Assembly: GCF_003264855.1 (NCBI RefSeq)
Contig: NZ_NFZS01000003.1
Span: forward strand, 124,001 to 188,000
Direction: 5' to 3'
Origin: Dyella jiangningensis
GTDB lineage: Bacteria; Pseudomonadota; Gammaproteobacteria; Xanthomonadales; Rhodanobacteraceae
Length of the DNA stretch: 64,000 bases
Under the pieces are notes generated by a model. The model made no database searches. It saw only the letters and a program-made list of their open reading frames with translations, and was not told the DNA's origin. Made by a program: the position numbers and the translations under genes. Below, one piece after another: positions 9,005 through 21,552 of the stretch; position 1 is the first letter of the stretch; every line of letters starts with the position of its first letter.

Positions 9005-9537
9005 GTGAATCCTTCTCCCTCTGGGAGAAGGTGGCGGCAGCCGGATGAGGGTTCGGCCGGAGCGAATCATGAAAGCTTGCGCAAGCCCCGCACCCTCTCC
9101 CCAACCCCTCTCTCGATGGGAGAGGGGCTAAGAGACGAGCCACGCACAGAGGGATTGGTCTCCGCGCCAGATCCAAGTGAATCCTTCTCCCTTCGGCGAC
9201 CCGAAGGCAGTCCCCGTGGAAGAGAAGGCTGCGTCAGCCGGATGAGGGTTCGGCCGAAGCGAATGATGAAAGCTTGCGCAAGCCCCGCACCCTCTCCCCA
9301 ACCCCTCTCTCGATGGGAGAGGGGCTAAGAGACGAGCCACGCACAGAGGGATTGGTCTCCGCGCCAGATCCAAGTGAATCCTTCTCCCTTCGGCGACCCG
9401 AAGGCAGTCCCCGTGGAAGAGAAGGCTGCGTCAGCCGGATGAGGGTTCGGCCGAAGCGAATGATGAAAGCTTGCGCAAGCCCCCCACCCTCTCCCCAACC
9501 CCTCTCCCGAGGGGAGAGGGGCTAAGAGACGAGCCGG
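9005..9537 (+). repeat. Three direct copies of a 170-197 bp repeat
   Basis: Copies begin with GTGAATCCTTCTCCCT at 9005, 9177 and 9374. Each contains GGATGAGGGTTCGGCCG, GAAAGCTTGCGCAAGCCCC (AGCTTGCGCAAGC-type palindrome) and an inverted pair CCCTCTCCCCAACCCCTCTC / GAGAGGGG. Copy 1 lacks a 30-base segment (CGACCCGAAGGCAGTCCCCG and flanks) present in copies 2 and 3. Copies 2 and 3 are nearly identical, which implies recent tandem duplication. It fills the gap between the DUF2461 gene and the convergent LysR gene. No gene is credible in it. Confidence 0.85.
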
Positions 9538-9538
9538 A

Positions 9539-10453
9539 CTAAGACGCAGCCTCGTCGGCCAGCTTCAGGCCAGGGCGCTGCTTGGCCAATTTGCGCAGCA
9601 GCAACGCGAAGTTCTGCAGGTCTGCATGCCAAGGTGACGCCTCTCGCCAATACAGGGCGATCTCACGCCCCGGCTGTTGTCCCTTCAGCTTGGCAAGCAC
9701 CACATTGGGCATTGACGCCAGGCGGTCATGTGCGAGGGCCGGCACCAGCGCGTAGCCACCGCGCAGCTCGACCAGTGCGGCGAGGCTTTCCAGGCTGACG
9801 TCCTGCACGTGGCCACCGCCGAGGATGTCCTCGCAGTGGCTCTCGGTCATCAGCGTGGCGTCGCCTGCTTCCAACTGATCGAGCGACACGCTGCGCTTGC
9901 CGGCAAGTGCATGGTCGGCGCGGAACATCACTTCCCACGGCTCGAAGAACAACGGCCGCATCGCCACGCCGCTGACCGGCGTCACGCGAGGCGCCAGCAC
10001 GGCATCGAGTTCGCCTTCGTTGAGGCGACGCAGCAGTCCACGCGGCTTGCCTTCGGAAAGGCTGAGGCGCGTGCCCGGAAAATGCTGGGGAAATGGAGCA
10101 ATCAGATGTGGCAGAAGATACGGGCCGAGCGATGCGGGCACGCCGAGCCGCAGTTCGCCGCCAAAGGCCACTTCGCCCGCACGCGCCACCTGCTGCAGAT
10201 GTTCGGCAGCGGCGAGTACCGCATCGATCTGCTCCAACAGCCGTTGACCGCCAGCCGTGGGAACCACGCGGCGACCGCCACGCTCGAACAACGGCGCGCC
10301 CAATGCCTGCTCCACCTTCTGTACCTGGTGCGAGAGACCGGAGGGACTGATATGCATCGCCCGCGCCGCGCTGTTGAAACTGCCGTGGCGATGGACAGCC
10401 TGCACCAGCATGAGGTCGCGCAACGAAACTACCGAGAGATGACTGGAGATCAT
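9539..10453 (-). CDS. LysR-family transcriptional regulator
   Basis: A 304-residue LysR-type regulator. The winged HTH occupies about residues 11-70 (VQAVHRHGSFNSAARAMHISPSGLSHQVQ region, LFERGG wing), followed by a linker helix and an effector domain with RLGVPASLGPYLLPHLI and GYALVPALA. The general shape of the effector domain resembles OxyR-like members, but I cannot place a redox Cys pair with confidence. Its stop is two bases from the triple repeat, and upstream lies the REP array, so no divergent target gene is present to reveal its ligand. Confidence 0.9.
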   Translation of the reverse strand: MISSHLSVVSLRDLMLVQAVHRHGSFNSAARAMHISPSGLSHQVQKVEQALGAPLFERGGRRVVPTAGGQRLLEQIDAVLAAAEHLQQVARAGEVAFGGELRLGVPASLGPYLLPHLIAPFPQHFPGTRLSLSEGKPRGLLRRLNEGELDAVLAPRVTPVSGVAMRPLFFEPWEVMFRADHALAGKRSVSLDQLEAGDATLMTESHCEDILGGGHVQDVSLESLAALVELRGGYALVPALAHDRLASMPNVVLAKLKGQQPGREIALYWREASPWHADLQNFALLLRKLAKQRPGLKLADEAAS

Positions 10454-10520
10454 GCGCCGCCTGCAAGTCGTGGGACGGGCGAAAGCATAAACGACCGAGC
10501 GCAGCGCGGGTTGGTTTACC

Positions 10521-10961
10521 TGTAGGAGCGCACCCAGTGCGCGAAAAGCCTACGGAGCGGTGAAACCGACGCGCCGCGGTCGCCCACTGGGTGGGCTCCT
10601 ACAAAAAAGCAGGCAACGCTCATTCGAACGAAGTCTCCCCTGTAGGAGCGCACCCAGTGCGCGAAAAGCCTACGGAGCAGTGAAGCCGACGCGCCGCGGT
10701 CGCCCACTGGGTGGGCTCCTACAAAAAAGCAGGCAACGCTCATTCGAACGAAGTCTCCCTGTAGGAGCGCACCCAGTGCGCGAAAAGCCTACGGAGCAGT
10801 GAAGCCGACGCGCCGCGGTCGCCCACTGGGTGGGCTCCTACAAAAAAGCAGGCAACGCTCATTCGAACGATGTCTCCCTGTAGGAGCGCGCCCAGTGCGC
10901 GAAAAACCTACGGAGCGGTGACGCCGACGCGCCGCGGTCGCCCACTGGGTGGGCTCCTACA
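10521..10961. repeat. Tandem array of four REP doublets (119-120 bp unit)
   Basis: TGTAGGAGCGCACCCAGTGC starts at 10521, 10641, 10760 and 10879. In each unit this REP is followed by CCTACGGAGCGGTG, then an inverted mate CGCCCACTGGGTGGGCTCC ending in TACA. Units are joined by a 35-base spacer with AGCAGGCAACGCTCATTCG. The fourth unit diverges most. Each unit can form a long stem-loop (BIME-like). The array lies between the LysR promoter side and the acnB terminator. It is the mirror relative of the array at 17072-17540. Confidence 0.9.
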
Positions 10962-11014
10962 GGTCGCAATTACACAATCTCCCGATCGTCCGCTGCAGAA
11001 GCGATCCCTGCAGC

Positions 11015-11043
11015 AAAAAAGAAGGGCGGCTTGCGCCGCCCTT
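11015..11043 (-). terminator. Rho-independent terminator of acnB
   Basis: On the minus strand a 9-bp perfect stem (11022-11030 with 11035-11043, AAGGGCGGC/GCCGCCCTT) with a 4-base loop is followed by a T-run (A-run on plus, 11015-11020). It lies 28 bases after the acnB stop. Confidence 0.92.
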
Positions 11044-11071
11044 CCCTGCTTCTTTCAACAGTCCAACCAGC

Positions 11072-13663
11072 TTACGCCGTGACCGTATCGGCCACGACCT
11101 GATAGTCGGCGATCTGGTTGAAGTTCATGTACTTGTAGATCTTGTCGCCGTTCGCGTTGATCACGCCGATGTCCGCCATGTATTCCTGCTTGGTCGGGAT
11201 GCGGCCCAGGCGCGAGCAGATCGCGGCCAGCTCGGCCGAACCCAGGTACACGTTGGAGTTCTTGCCCAGGCGGTTCGGGAAGTTGCGGGTGGAGGTCGAC
11301 ATGACCGTCGCGCCTTCGCGCACCTGCGCCTGGTTACCCATGCACAGCGAGCAGCCCGGCATTTCGGTACGCGCGCCGGCCGTGCCGAACACGCCGTAGT
11401 GGCCTTCCTCGGTCAGCTGCTTCTGGTCCATCTTGGTCGGCGGGGCGACCCACAGCTTGACGGGAATGTCGCGCTTGCCTTCGAGCAGCTTCGACGCCGC
11501 ACGGAAGTGACCGATGTTGGTCATGCACGAGCCGATGAACACTTCGTCGATCTTCGCGCCGGCGACGTCGGACAGCGTCTTCACGTCGTCCGGATCGTTC
11601 GGGCAGGCCACGATCGGCTCGTGCACGTCGGCCAGGTCGATTTCGATGACGGCGGCGTATTCGGCGTCGGCATCGCGCTCCAGCAGCTGCGGGTTGGCGA
11701 GCCAGGCTTCCATCGCCTTGATGCGGCGCTGCAGGCTGCGCGGATCCTGGTAGCCCTGCGCGATCATCCACTTCAGCAGCGTGATGTTGCTGTTCAGGTA
11801 CTCGATGATCGGTTCCTTGTTCAGGTGCACCGTGCAACCGGCGGCCGAGCGCTCCGCCGAGGCGTCGGAGAGCTCGAACGCCTGCTCCACCTTCAGGTCC
11901 GGCAGGCCTTCGATCTCGAGGATGCGGCCCGAGAAGATGTTCTTCTTGCCCTGCTTGGCGACCGTCAGCATGCCCTGCTTGATCGCGTACAGCGGAATCG
12001 CGTTGACCAGGTCGCGCAGCGTCACGCCCGGCTGCATCTTGCCCTTGAAGCGCACCAGCACCGATTCCGGCATGTCCAGCGGCATCACGCCGGTGGCGGC
12101 CGCGAAGGCCACCAGGCCCGAGCCGGCCGGGAAGCTGATGCCGATCGGGAAGCGCGTGTGCGAGTCGCCGCCGGTGCCGACGGTGTCGGGCAGCAGCATG
12201 CGGTTCAGCCACGAGTGGATCACGCCGTCGCCCGGGCGCAGCGAGATGCCGCCGCGGGTGCTGATGAAGTTCGGCAGCGTCTGGTGCGTCTTCACGTCCA
12301 CCGGCTTCGGATACGCGGCCGTGTGGCAGAACGACTGCATCACGAGGTCGGCCGAGAAGCCGAGGCACGCCAGGTCCTTCAGTTCGTCGCGGGTCATCGG
12401 GCCGGTGGTGTCCTGCGAGCCGACCGAGGTCATCTTCGGTTCGCAGTACGTGCCCGGGCGCACGCCCTGGCCTTCCGGCAGACCGCATGCGCGGCCGACC
12501 ATCTTCTGCGCGAGCGTGAAGCCCTTGCCGCTGTCGGCCGGCTGCTGCGGCAGACGGAACAGCGTCGACGGCGGCAGGCCCAGCGCTTCGCGCGCCTTGG
12601 CGGTGAGGCCGCGGCCGATGATCAGCGGAATGCGGCCGCCGGCGCGCACTTCGTCGAACAGCACGTCGGACTTGACCTGGAATTCGGCGATCACTTCGCC
12701 GTTCTTCAGCGCCTTGCCTTCGTACGGACGCAGTTCGACCACGTCGCCCATTTCCATCCTGGACACGTCGAGTTCGATCGGCAGCGCGCCGGCGTCTTCC
12801 ATCGTGTTGTAGAAGATCGGGGCGATCTTGCCGCCGAGGCACACGCCGCCGAAGCGCTTGTTCGGGATGAAGGGGATGTCTTCGCCGGTGAACCACAGCA
12901 CGGAGTTGGTGGCGGACTTGCGGCTGGAACCGGTACCGACCACGTCGCCCACGTAGGCCACGAGATGGCCCTGCTTGGCGCGATCCTCGATGAACTTGAC
13001 CGGGCCGCGCTTGCCGTCTTCTTCCGGCTGGAACGGCGCGCCGTCGCGCTTGTTCTTCAGCATGGCGAGCGCGTGCAGCGGGATGTCCGGGCGCGTGGTG
13101 GCATCCGGCGCCGGCGACAGATCGTCGGTGTTGGTTTCGCCCGGCACCTTGAACACGGTGATGGTCAGGCTTTCCGGCACTTCCGGACGGCTCGTGAACC
13201 ATTCGGCGTCGGCCCAGCTCTGCAGCACGGCCTTGGCGTTGGCGTTGCCCTTGTCGGCCAGTTCCTTGACGTCATGGAACGCGTCGAACATCAGCAGCGT
13301 GTGCTTGAGCGCATTGGCGGCGACGGTGCCGACCTGTGCGTCGTCGAGCAGCTCGATCAGCGGATGGATGTTGTAGCCACCCAGCATGGTGCCAAGCAGT
13401 TCGGTGGCCTTCTCGCGCGAGATCAGCGCGCTCTTCTCGGTGCCGAACGCCACGGCCGCCAGGTACGAAGCCTTGACCTTGGCCGCGTCGTCCACGCCCG
13501 CCGGCACGCGGTTGGTGATCAGGTCGACCAGGAAGGCTTCCTCGCCCGCGGGCGGGTTCTTCAGCAGCTCGATCAGGTCGGCGGTCTGCTGGGCCGATAG
13601 CGGCAGCGGCGGGATACCCAGCGCGGCGCGCTCGGCAACGTGTTGGCGGTAGGCGGTAAGCAT
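11072..13663 (-). CDS. acnB: Bifunctional aconitate hydratase 2 / 2-methylisocitrate dehydratase
   Basis: The main TCA-cycle aconitase, isomerising citrate and isocitrate via a [4Fe-4S] cluster; it also handles 2-methylisocitrate, and the apo-form can bind mRNA. From ATG 13663 it has 863 residues, matching the AcnB family (about 865). It starts [20 protein letters not shown], the AcnB HEAT-like domain. Cluster cysteines appear in [14 protein letters not shown]-type sequence, SCMTNIGHF and [10 protein letters not shown]. The frame runs open to 14143, but the extra 160 residues cover intergenic repeat and are not credible. Divergent from acnA, with a strong terminator behind. Confidence 0.97.
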   Translation of the reverse strand: MLTAYRQHVAERAALGIPPLPLSAQQTADLIELLKNPPAGEEAFLVDLITNRVPAGVDDAAKVKASYLAAVAFGTEKSALISREKATELLGTMLGGYNIHPLIELLDDAQVGTVAANALKHTLLMFDAFHDVKELADKGNANAKAVLQSWADAEWFTSRPEVPESLTITVFKVPGETNTDDLSPAPDATTRPDIPLHALAMLKNKRDGAPFQPEEDGKRGPVKFIEDRAKQGHLVAYVGDVVGTGSSRKSATNSVLWFTGEDIPFIPNKRFGGVCLGGKIAPIFYNTMEDAGALPIELDVSRMEMGDVVELRPYEGKALKNGEVIAEFQVKSDVLFDEVRAGGRIPLIIGRGLTAKAREALGLPPSTLFRLPQQPADSGKGFTLAQKMVGRACGLPEGQGVRPGTYCEPKMTSVGSQDTTGPMTRDELKDLACLGFSADLVMQSFCHTAAYPKPVDVKTHQTLPNFISTRGGISLRPGDGVIHSWLNRMLLPDTVGTGGDSHTRFPIGISFPAGSGLVAFAAATGVMPLDMPESVLVRFKGKMQPGVTLRDLVNAIPLYAIKQGMLTVAKQGKKNIFSGRILEIEGLPDLKVEQAFELSDASAERSAAGCTVHLNKEPIIEYLNSNITLLKWMIAQGYQDPRSLQRRIKAMEAWLANPQLLERDADAEYAAVIEIDLADVHEPIVACPNDPDDVKTLSDVAGAKIDEVFIGSCMTNIGHFRAASKLLEGKRDIPVKLWVAPPTKMDQKQLTEEGHYGVFGTAGARTEMPGCSLCMGNQAQVREGATVMSTSTRNFPNRLGKNSNVYLGSAELAAICSRLGRIPTKQEYMADIGVINANGDKIYKYMNFNQIADYQVVADTVTA

Positions 13664-13765
13664 GTGGTCTCGTCCGGTGAACAACGTAAGGGGCAGCGAG
13701 CAGCGGCTTGCGCCACTGCGGCGGAGATCGCCCAAGGGAAGCTCCGCGTGGCCGCTACCGGCGCT

Positions 13766-13787
13766 CGACAAGGCGCAAACCTTGTCG
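13766..13787 (-). promoter_or_regulatory. Perfect inverted repeat in the acnB leader
   Basis: CGACAAGG (13766-13773), six loop bases, then CCTTGTCG (13780-13787). If acnB transcription begins upstream of it, the mRNA leader would carry this hairpin about 100 nt before the start codon; otherwise it could be an operator. No U-tract directly follows, so it is not an obvious terminator. Confidence 0.4.
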
Positions 13788-13997
13788 CCAAGCCGTTTTT
13801 GGCGGCATGACAGCCGCTTATTTTGCCAGCCGCGGCACGAGCGCCGCAACGCAAGACAACGCTTCCGCCAGCGTTCGAAATCTTGCAATGCGAACGGGGC
13901 GCAATCCCCGATCGGGTCTCTTGCACCACCCCGGTTTTGGCCCAAACTGGTTGGTGTACTCGGTTCGGGAGAATTCGTGCCTTTCCATCCGACAGGC

Positions 13998-14122
13998 GTC
14001 ATTCCGGCGAAGGCCGTAACCCGGTGGCATCGCAGGCCGGCTTTCGCAACGCCATCCACGGTCGTTGCTGGATGACCAGCCTGCGGCTGTTGTAGAGCGC
14101 CTCCGGCCTTCGCCGGAATGAC
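13998..14122. mobile_element. MITE-like element with 18-bp terminal inverted repeats (copy 1)
   Basis: Starts GTCATTCCGGCGAAGGCC and ends GGCCTTCGCCGGAATGAC, exact inverted complements 125 bp apart. The interior has GGATGACCAGCCTGCGGCTG followed by TTGTAGAGCGC. A second member with the same ends and interior is at 53925-54073. No transposase is encoded; it would depend on an enzyme elsewhere. Confidence 0.75.
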
Positions 14123-14229
14123 GGCCATGAAGAACGAGGCCAACCTTGCATTCCCCTCACGTTCCGTGCCGTAGGATCAACTAGCTGCGCCACGCGCGTT
14201 CTCCAGATTCAAGCAACAGGAGTTAGCCC

Positions 14230-16983
<2,754 letters not shown>

Positions 16984-17004
16984 GTCACCGCCTGTTTTGG
17001 GTAA

Positions 17005-17037
17005 GAAGAAAATGCCGCCTACGGGCGGCATTTTCTT
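17005..17037 (+). terminator. Rho-independent terminator of acnA
   Basis: Stem 17009-17019 with 17024-17034 (AAAATGCCGCC / GGCGGCATTTT), 4-base loop, T-rich 3' side. It begins 20 bases after the acnA stop. Confidence 0.92.
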
Positions 17038-17071
17038 TGGATGGGATACCGCGCATTTCCTTTCTCTATTT

Positions 17072-17540
17072 TGTAGGAGCGCACCCAGTGCGCGACCACA
17101 GCCTCACAGCGTCACCGCTCCGTAGGTTTTTCGCGCACTGGGTGCGCTCCTACAGGAGGGCTGGCGCACACGGTTTCGACGCTCCTCTCAAATGTGGGAG
17201 CGCACCCTGTGCGCGACCGCAGCCTCACAGCATCACCGCTCCGTAGGCTTTTTGCGCACTGGGTGCGCTCCTACAGGAGGGCTGGTGCACGCAGTTCCAC
17301 TCTCTTCTCAAATGTAGGAGCGCACCCAGTGCGCGACCACAGCCTCACAGCGTCACCGCTCCATAGGCTTTTCGCGCACTGGGTGCGCTCCTACAGGAGG
17401 GCTGGTGCACACGGTTTCGACGCTCCTCCCAAATGTAGGAGCGCACCCTGTGCGCGACCGCAGCCTCACGGCATCACTGCTCCGTAGGTTTTTCGCGCAC
17501 TGGGTGCGCTCCTACAGGAGGGCTGCTGCGCACAGTTCGG
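17072..17540. repeat. Tandem array of four REP doublets (120-121 bp unit)
   Basis: TGTAGGAGCGCACCCAGTGC or the variant TGTGGGAGCGCACCCTGTGC starts at 17072, 17193, 17313 and 17434. Each is followed by GACCACAGCCTCACAGCGTC, CACCGCTCCGTAGG and the inverted mate CGCGCACTGGGTGCGCTCC. The inner CACCGCTCCGTAGG is the reverse complement of the segment in the array at 10521, so the two arrays are the same family in opposite orientation, one beyond each aconitase gene. Confidence 0.9.
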
Positions 17541-17577
17541 CTGCTTCCAAAAAAAAAAGGCCGGGCTTGATCGCGGT

Positions 17578-18012
17578 CTAGGCGGACTTCCAGGTGGCCG
17601 AATAGCAGCGCCACGCGCGCCCTTCCTTTCGCCACGCTGTTTCCACCTCGTAGACACCGATCTGCGCGGGAAGCAGTTTGCCGCCGCTGGTCAGCGTGAC
17701 GGTGAAGCGCGCGACGTAGCGGTCGCCTCGCGCCTCGACGCTCACCGGTCCTGTCAACGCGTGGATCGTTTCACCACGGAATGCCGCCGCACGCAGCATG
17801 CCGAGCAATTGGCGTCGCTCCAGCTCGCCGTTGTTGCCGGAGAAATCGTCGGTGATGACATCGCCGAGCGCCGACGCGTCCACCTGTTCGGCCGCGTGCT
17901 GGGCGGTTTCGATGCCCTGGCGCACCCGACTTTCGTCGGGCGTGCGATGACAGGCTGCGAGACCCAACGCCAGCACTGCGCAAAGCAGTGGATTCATAAG
18001 CAGTTTTCGCAC
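17578..18012 (-). CDS. Small lipoprotein, NTF2/SnoaL-like, function unknown
   Basis: A 144-residue protein with a lipobox LGLAAC (Cys 21), so it is probably exported and lipid-anchored. The mature part ([31 protein letters not shown] region) followed by four beta-type segments resembles the NTF2/SnoaL cone fold. The start is GTG at 18012, supported by AAGGGGG about 6 bases upstream; ATG at 17997 would also leave a signal peptide. A run of A residues on the plus strand downstream (about 17550-17560) gives a T-run behind the gene but without a clear stem. Divergent from fadD. Confidence 0.75.
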   Translation of the reverse strand: MRKLLMNPLLCAVLALGLAACHRTPDESRVRQGIETAQHAAEQVDASALGDVITDDFSGNNGELERRQLLGMLRAAAFRGETIHALTGPVSVEARGDRYVARFTVTLTSGGKLLPAQIGVYEVETAWRKEGRAWRCYSATWKSA

Positions 18013-18149
18013 GATCGTCCCCCTTGAAGCTCGCTGCGGCGCGGCTTGCCGCTATACGCGAGCGTATGCTCCAATGCCGCGTCGCCATCTTGCCCCAGCC
18101 GTGCCACCATCACCAACGGGCCGAACAACGAAGGAGCTTTGGATTCCAC

Positions 18150-19838
18150 ATGAGCAATGAGCGTCCGTGGCTGGCCCACTATCCGGAAGGCGTCCCCGCG
18201 CAGATCGACACCAACCAGTACGCCTCCGTGGCCGCCGTCGTGGAAGAAGCCTTCGAGCGCTTCCGCCAGCGCCCCGCCTTCGCCAGCTTCGGCAAGCAGC
18301 TCAGCTACGGTCAGATCGATGAGTTGAGCCGCCAGTTCGCCGGCTACCTCACCGGGGTGCTCAAGCTCAGCAAGGGCGATCGCATCGCGATCATGATGCC
18401 CAACGTATTGCAGTACCCCATCGCCCTGTTCGGCGCCTTGCGCGCAGGCATGGTGGTGGTCAACACCAACCCGATGTACACCGCGCGCGAACTCAAGCAC
18501 CAGCTCGAGGACGCCGGCGCCAAGGCCATCGTGGTGCTGGACAACTTCGCCGCCACGCTTCAGCAGGTAGTGGCCGAGACCGAAGTGAAGCACGTCATCA
18601 CCACGGGCATCGGCGACCTGCTCGGCCTCAAGGGCGTCGCCATCAACTTCGTGCTCAAGAACGTCAAGAAGATGGTGCCGCCGTACAGCATTCCGCATGC
18701 GGTGCGCTTCCGCGATGCGCTGTCGCAAGGCGCCTCACACCCGCTTCCGAAGGTGCAGCTGGGCCACGACGACATCGCCTTCCTGCAGTACACCGGCGGC
18801 ACCACCGGCGTGGCCAAGGGCGCCATGCTCACGCACGGCAACATGGTCGCGAACATGATGCAGGCCGGTGCCTGGATCGGTGCCAATGCCAAGCCCGGCG
18901 AGGAAGTGATCATCACCGCCCTGCCGCTGTATCACATCTTTTCGCTCACCGCGAACGGCCTGGTGTTCATGCGCCTGGGTGGCCTCAACTGGCTGATCAC
19001 CAATCCGCGCGACATGCCCGGCTTCGTCAAGGAACTGAAGAAGTCCAACTTCACCGCGCTCACCGGCGTCAACACGCTGTTCAACGGCCTGCTCAACACG
19101 CCAGGTTTCGCCGAGCTCGATTTCTCGCGCCTGCACCTGAGCCTGGGCGGCGGCATGGCCGTGCAGCGCGCGGTGGCCGAGCGCTGGAAGAAAGTGACCG
19201 GTTGCACCCTGGTCGAAGCCTACGGCCTGACCGAGACCTCGCCGGCCGCCTGCATCAATCCGCTGGATCTCAAGGACTACAACAGCTCGATCGGCCTGCC
19301 GATCCCTTCCACCGACATCGCCATCTGGTCCGAAGAAAACCAGCCGCTGCCGATCGGCGAAGTGGGCGAGCTGATGGTGCGCGGCCCGCAGGTGATGAAG
19401 GGCTATTGGCAGCGTCCGGAGGAAACCGCCAAGGTGCTCGGCTCCGATGGTTGGCTGCATACGGGCGACATTGCCCGCATGGACGAAAACGGCTACGTCT
19501 ACATCGTCGACCGCAAGAAGGACATGATCCTCGTCTCGGGCTTCAACGTGTATCCGAACGAGGTCGAGGACGTCGTCATGCAGCATCCGGGCGTGGCCGA
19601 AGTGGCCGCGGTCGGTGTGCCCGACGAGCATTCCGGCGAAGTGGTGAAGCTGTTCGTGGTGCGCAAGGATCCGAATCTCACCGTGGAAGAACTCAAGAAG
19701 TTCTGCCACGACAATCTCACCGGCTACAAACGCCCGAAGCTGATCGAGTTCCGCGACAGCCTGCCCAAGAGCAACGTGGGCAAGATCCTTCGCCGCGAAC
19801 TGCGCGACGAGAAGAAGCCCGCCGCCGCGCACGGCTGA
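18150..19838 (+). CDS. fadD: Long-chain fatty acid-CoA ligase
   Basis: Activates fatty acids with ATP and CoA at the inner membrane face, for beta-oxidation or lipid recycling. 562 residues from ATG 18150 ([15 protein letters not shown]). The AMP-binding loop is [16 protein letters not shown], then [26 protein letters not shown] and the C-terminal lysine in GKILRREL. The FadD linker [17 protein letters not shown] is well conserved. The frame is open to 18024 but the extension overlaps the divergent lipoprotein promoter. AAGGAG at 18131-18136 sits 13 bases before the ATG, a little far. Confidence 0.95.
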   Translation: MSNERPWLAHYPEGVPAQIDTNQYASVAAVVEEAFERFRQRPAFASFGKQLSYGQIDELSRQFAGYLTGVLKLSKGDRIAIMMPNVLQYPIALFGALRAGMVVVNTNPMYTARELKHQLEDAGAKAIVVLDNFAATLQQVVAETEVKHVITTGIGDLLGLKGVAINFVLKNVKKMVPPYSIPHAVRFRDALSQGASHPLPKVQLGHDDIAFLQYTGGTTGVAKGAMLTHGNMVANMMQAGAWIGANAKPGEEVIITALPLYHIFSLTANGLVFMRLGGLNWLITNPRDMPGFVKELKKSNFTALTGVNTLFNGLLNTPGFAELDFSRLHLSLGGGMAVQRAVAERWKKVTGCTLVEAYGLTETSPAACINPLDLKDYNSSIGLPIPSTDIAIWSEENQPLPIGEVGELMVRGPQVMKGYWQRPEETAKVLGSDGWLHTGDIARMDENGYVYIVDRKKDMILVSGFNVYPNEVEDVVMQHPGVAEVAAVGVPDEHSGEVVKLFVVRKDPNLTVEELKKFCHDNLTGYKRPKLIEFRDSLPKSNVGKILRRELRDEKKPAAAHG

Positions 19839-19861
19839 ACGCGGCATACGGCGCACCAACG

Positions 19862-19892
19862 AAAACGCCCGCCGAAAGGCGGGCGTTTTTTC
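19862..19892. terminator. Bidirectional terminator between fadD and PilZ gene
   Basis: AACGCCCGCC, loop GAAA, GGCGGGCGTT, then TTTTT on the plus strand and a shorter T-run on the minus strand. It serves the convergent fadD and PilZ genes. Confidence 0.93.
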
Positions 19893-19912
19893 TGCGTTGC
19901 GGTGACCGGCGG

Positions 19913-20281
19913 TCAGTCGTGCCACAGCTCCAGGATGTCGGCATAGCCGCCGAGCAGGTTCCACAGCGGGACCTGCTTGTCTTCCGGAATACGCGTATAG
20001 GCAAAGCCCAGATGGCGATCGGAGATGCGCATGACCTGCGCCTCCAGATGGATATGCAGGTCGTGGCCGAAGATCATGTCGAGGATCCAGCTCTGCCCCT
20101 GCTCGCCCTCCCAGCCCAGCGGACGGCGCAGCAACACGCCCGTCGCGGAAATATCCACCAGTTCGGTGGGATGCGATTCATCGCCACGGCTCATCAACAC
20201 CGTGGTCTCGATCCGCATGCGCGCCGGACGCAATTGCTCCTGGTCGGAGCCGTGCCGGGCATTGTCTTCCGCCTTGCTCAT
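19913..20281 (-). CDS. PilZ-domain protein
   Basis: A 122-residue single-domain PilZ protein, a probable c-di-GMP receptor. Its second ligand motif DISATG (43-48) is canonical D-x-S-x-x-G. The first motif is an Arg-rich RPARMR (18-23) but not an exact RxxxR, so nucleotide binding needs proof. ATG 20281 is preceded by GGGGAG. An upstream extension to 20575 exists but overlaps the dinB end and lacks domain character. It may be cotranscribed with dinB (gap of about 95 bases), although a functional link is not obvious. Confidence 0.85.
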   Translation of the reverse strand: MSKAEDNARHGSDQEQLRPARMRIETTVLMSRGDESHPTELVDISATGVLLRRPLGWEGEQGQSWILDMIFGHDLHIHLEAQVMRISDRHLGFAYTRIPEDKQVPLWNLLGGYADILELWHD

Positions 20282-20376
20282 CCTGCCGATTCTCCCCGAA
20301 CCAGGCGCACCGCGCCGACTGCTCTTCCTGAAAGTGCCGCCCCATCGCAACGATGATGGCGTACTCCGGTGATACG

Positions 20377-21552
20377 TCAATCCCGCTCGCGAGTGCGCAA
20401 CACGCCCGCACGCACGAGACTCCCCGAACCGAACCGCGAATTGATCCTGTCCTGCACGTCGTCTGATGCAGGCGTCGAGGATGTCGCCTCGAACAAATCC
20501 TGCTGCCTGCGTCCTTCGAAACCCGACAGGCTGGCACCGAGCAGGCGCAGTCGCGGCTTTCGCTGGCTCCTCCACCAGCCCTGAAGCAAGCGTCGTGCCA
20601 CATCATAGATGTCGCTGGCCGACGCGCTGGGGACCTGCAATCGGGCCTGGCGTGTATAGGTGACAAAGGGCGGCTCGCGCAGTTTCACCGTAACGGTCCT
20701 GCCGGTCAGGCCGCGTTGGCGAGCGCGTGCGGCAATGCGCTCGCAATGCCGCAGCAGCCACGATTCGGCCATGGCGAGCTCGGCCAGGTCGGTATCGAAC
20801 GTGTGCTCCGCGCCGATGGACTGCTCGGCCTGGTCCGGCTCGACCTCGCGGTTGTCCTCGCCGCGCGCCAGCGCCTGGATGACGCTGGCCTGACGCCCCA
20901 GCGCACGGGTCAGACGCACCGTGTCACATGCTGCCAATTCGCCGATGGTGCGTACGCCGATCCGATGCAGCGCCTCCTCGGTCACCTTGCCCACCGTCCA
21001 CAGCCGCCCCACCGGCAGCGGCGCCAGTTCCCGCGCCGCGTGCGCCGCCGTGATGCGGCGAAACCCGTCCGGCTTGGACAGTTCGCCGGCCAGCTTGGCC
21101 AGCAGCTTGTTGGGCCCCATGCCGACTGAAGCGACCAGCTGCGTGCGTTCCAGGATCGCGTCCTTGATGCGCCGGCCGATGGCCTCGATGGAGCCGAGCA
21201 GGCGCAGGCTGGCGGTCACATCCAGGAAGGCCTCGTCCAGCGACAGGCCCTCGACCATCGGCGTCACTTCGTGGAACACCTCGAATACCTGGGCCGACGC
21301 GTCCTCATAACGCGCCATGCGCGGCCACAGGTAAATGCCGTCAGGACACAATCGCCGCGCCTGCGCCGTCGGCATGGCCGAACGCACGCCGAACGGGCGT
21401 GCCTCGTAGCTGCAGGTGGATACCACGCCGCGCGGCCCCAGCCCGCCGACGATCACCGGCAGGCCGCGCAGCTCCGGATGGTCGAGCTGCTCCACGGACG
21501 CGTAGAAGGCGTCCATGTCGACATGGATGATCGAGCGTTCGTCGGGCGGCAT
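20377..21552 (-). CDS. dinB: DNA polymerase IV (Y family)
   Basis: Error-prone translesion polymerase, 391 residues. The palm has IIHVDMDAFYASVEQ (Asp 12) and SLDEAFLDVT with the second acidic pair. The thumb HhH region (LAPLPVGRLWTVGKVTEE) and the little-finger domain follow. The C-terminus (DVQDRINSRFGSGSLVRAG) does not show a classic beta-clamp QLxLF box; LFEAT near the end is the nearest candidate. I did not identify a LexA box in the upstream gap. Confidence 0.95.
   Translation of the reverse strand: MPPDERSIIHVDMDAFYASVEQLDHPELRGLPVIVGGLGPRGVVSTCSYEARPFGVRSAMPTAQARRLCPDGIYLWPRMARYEDASAQVFEVFHEVTPMVEGLSLDEAFLDVTASLRLLGSIEAIGRRIKDAILERTQLVASVGMGPNKLLAKLAGELSKPDGFRRITAAHAARELAPLPVGRLWTVGKVTEEALHRIGVRTIGELAACDTVRLTRALGRQASVIQALARGEDNREVEPDQAEQSIGAEHTFDTDLAELAMAESWLLRHCERIAARARQRGLTGRTVTVKLREPPFVTYTRQARLQVPSASASDIYDVARRLLQGWWRSQRKPRLRLLGASLSGFEGRRQQDLFEATSSTPASDDVQDRINSRFGSGSLVRAGVLRTRERD

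Larger units (their letters stand above)
13664..14229. promoter_or_regulatory. Divergent acnB/acnA control region
   Basis: These 566 bases must hold both aconitase promoters. Visible structure is a perfect 8-bp hairpin at 13766-13787, about 100 bases upstream of the acnB start, and a 125-bp MITE-like repeat at 13998-14122 closer to acnA. I could not recognise a CRP, FNR, Fur or IscR site with confidence. No protein-coding frame here has support. Confidence 0.5.

Noticed and set aside
10949-13600. 883-codon open frame on the plus strand opposite acnB
   Set aside because: Antisense shadow caused by high GC at third positions; the acnB protein is unmistakable on the other strand.
13664-14143. 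160-residue N-terminal extension of AcnB
   Set aside because: It reads through the MITE-like repeat and control region, while AcnB proteins begin at the MLTAYRQH start at 13663.
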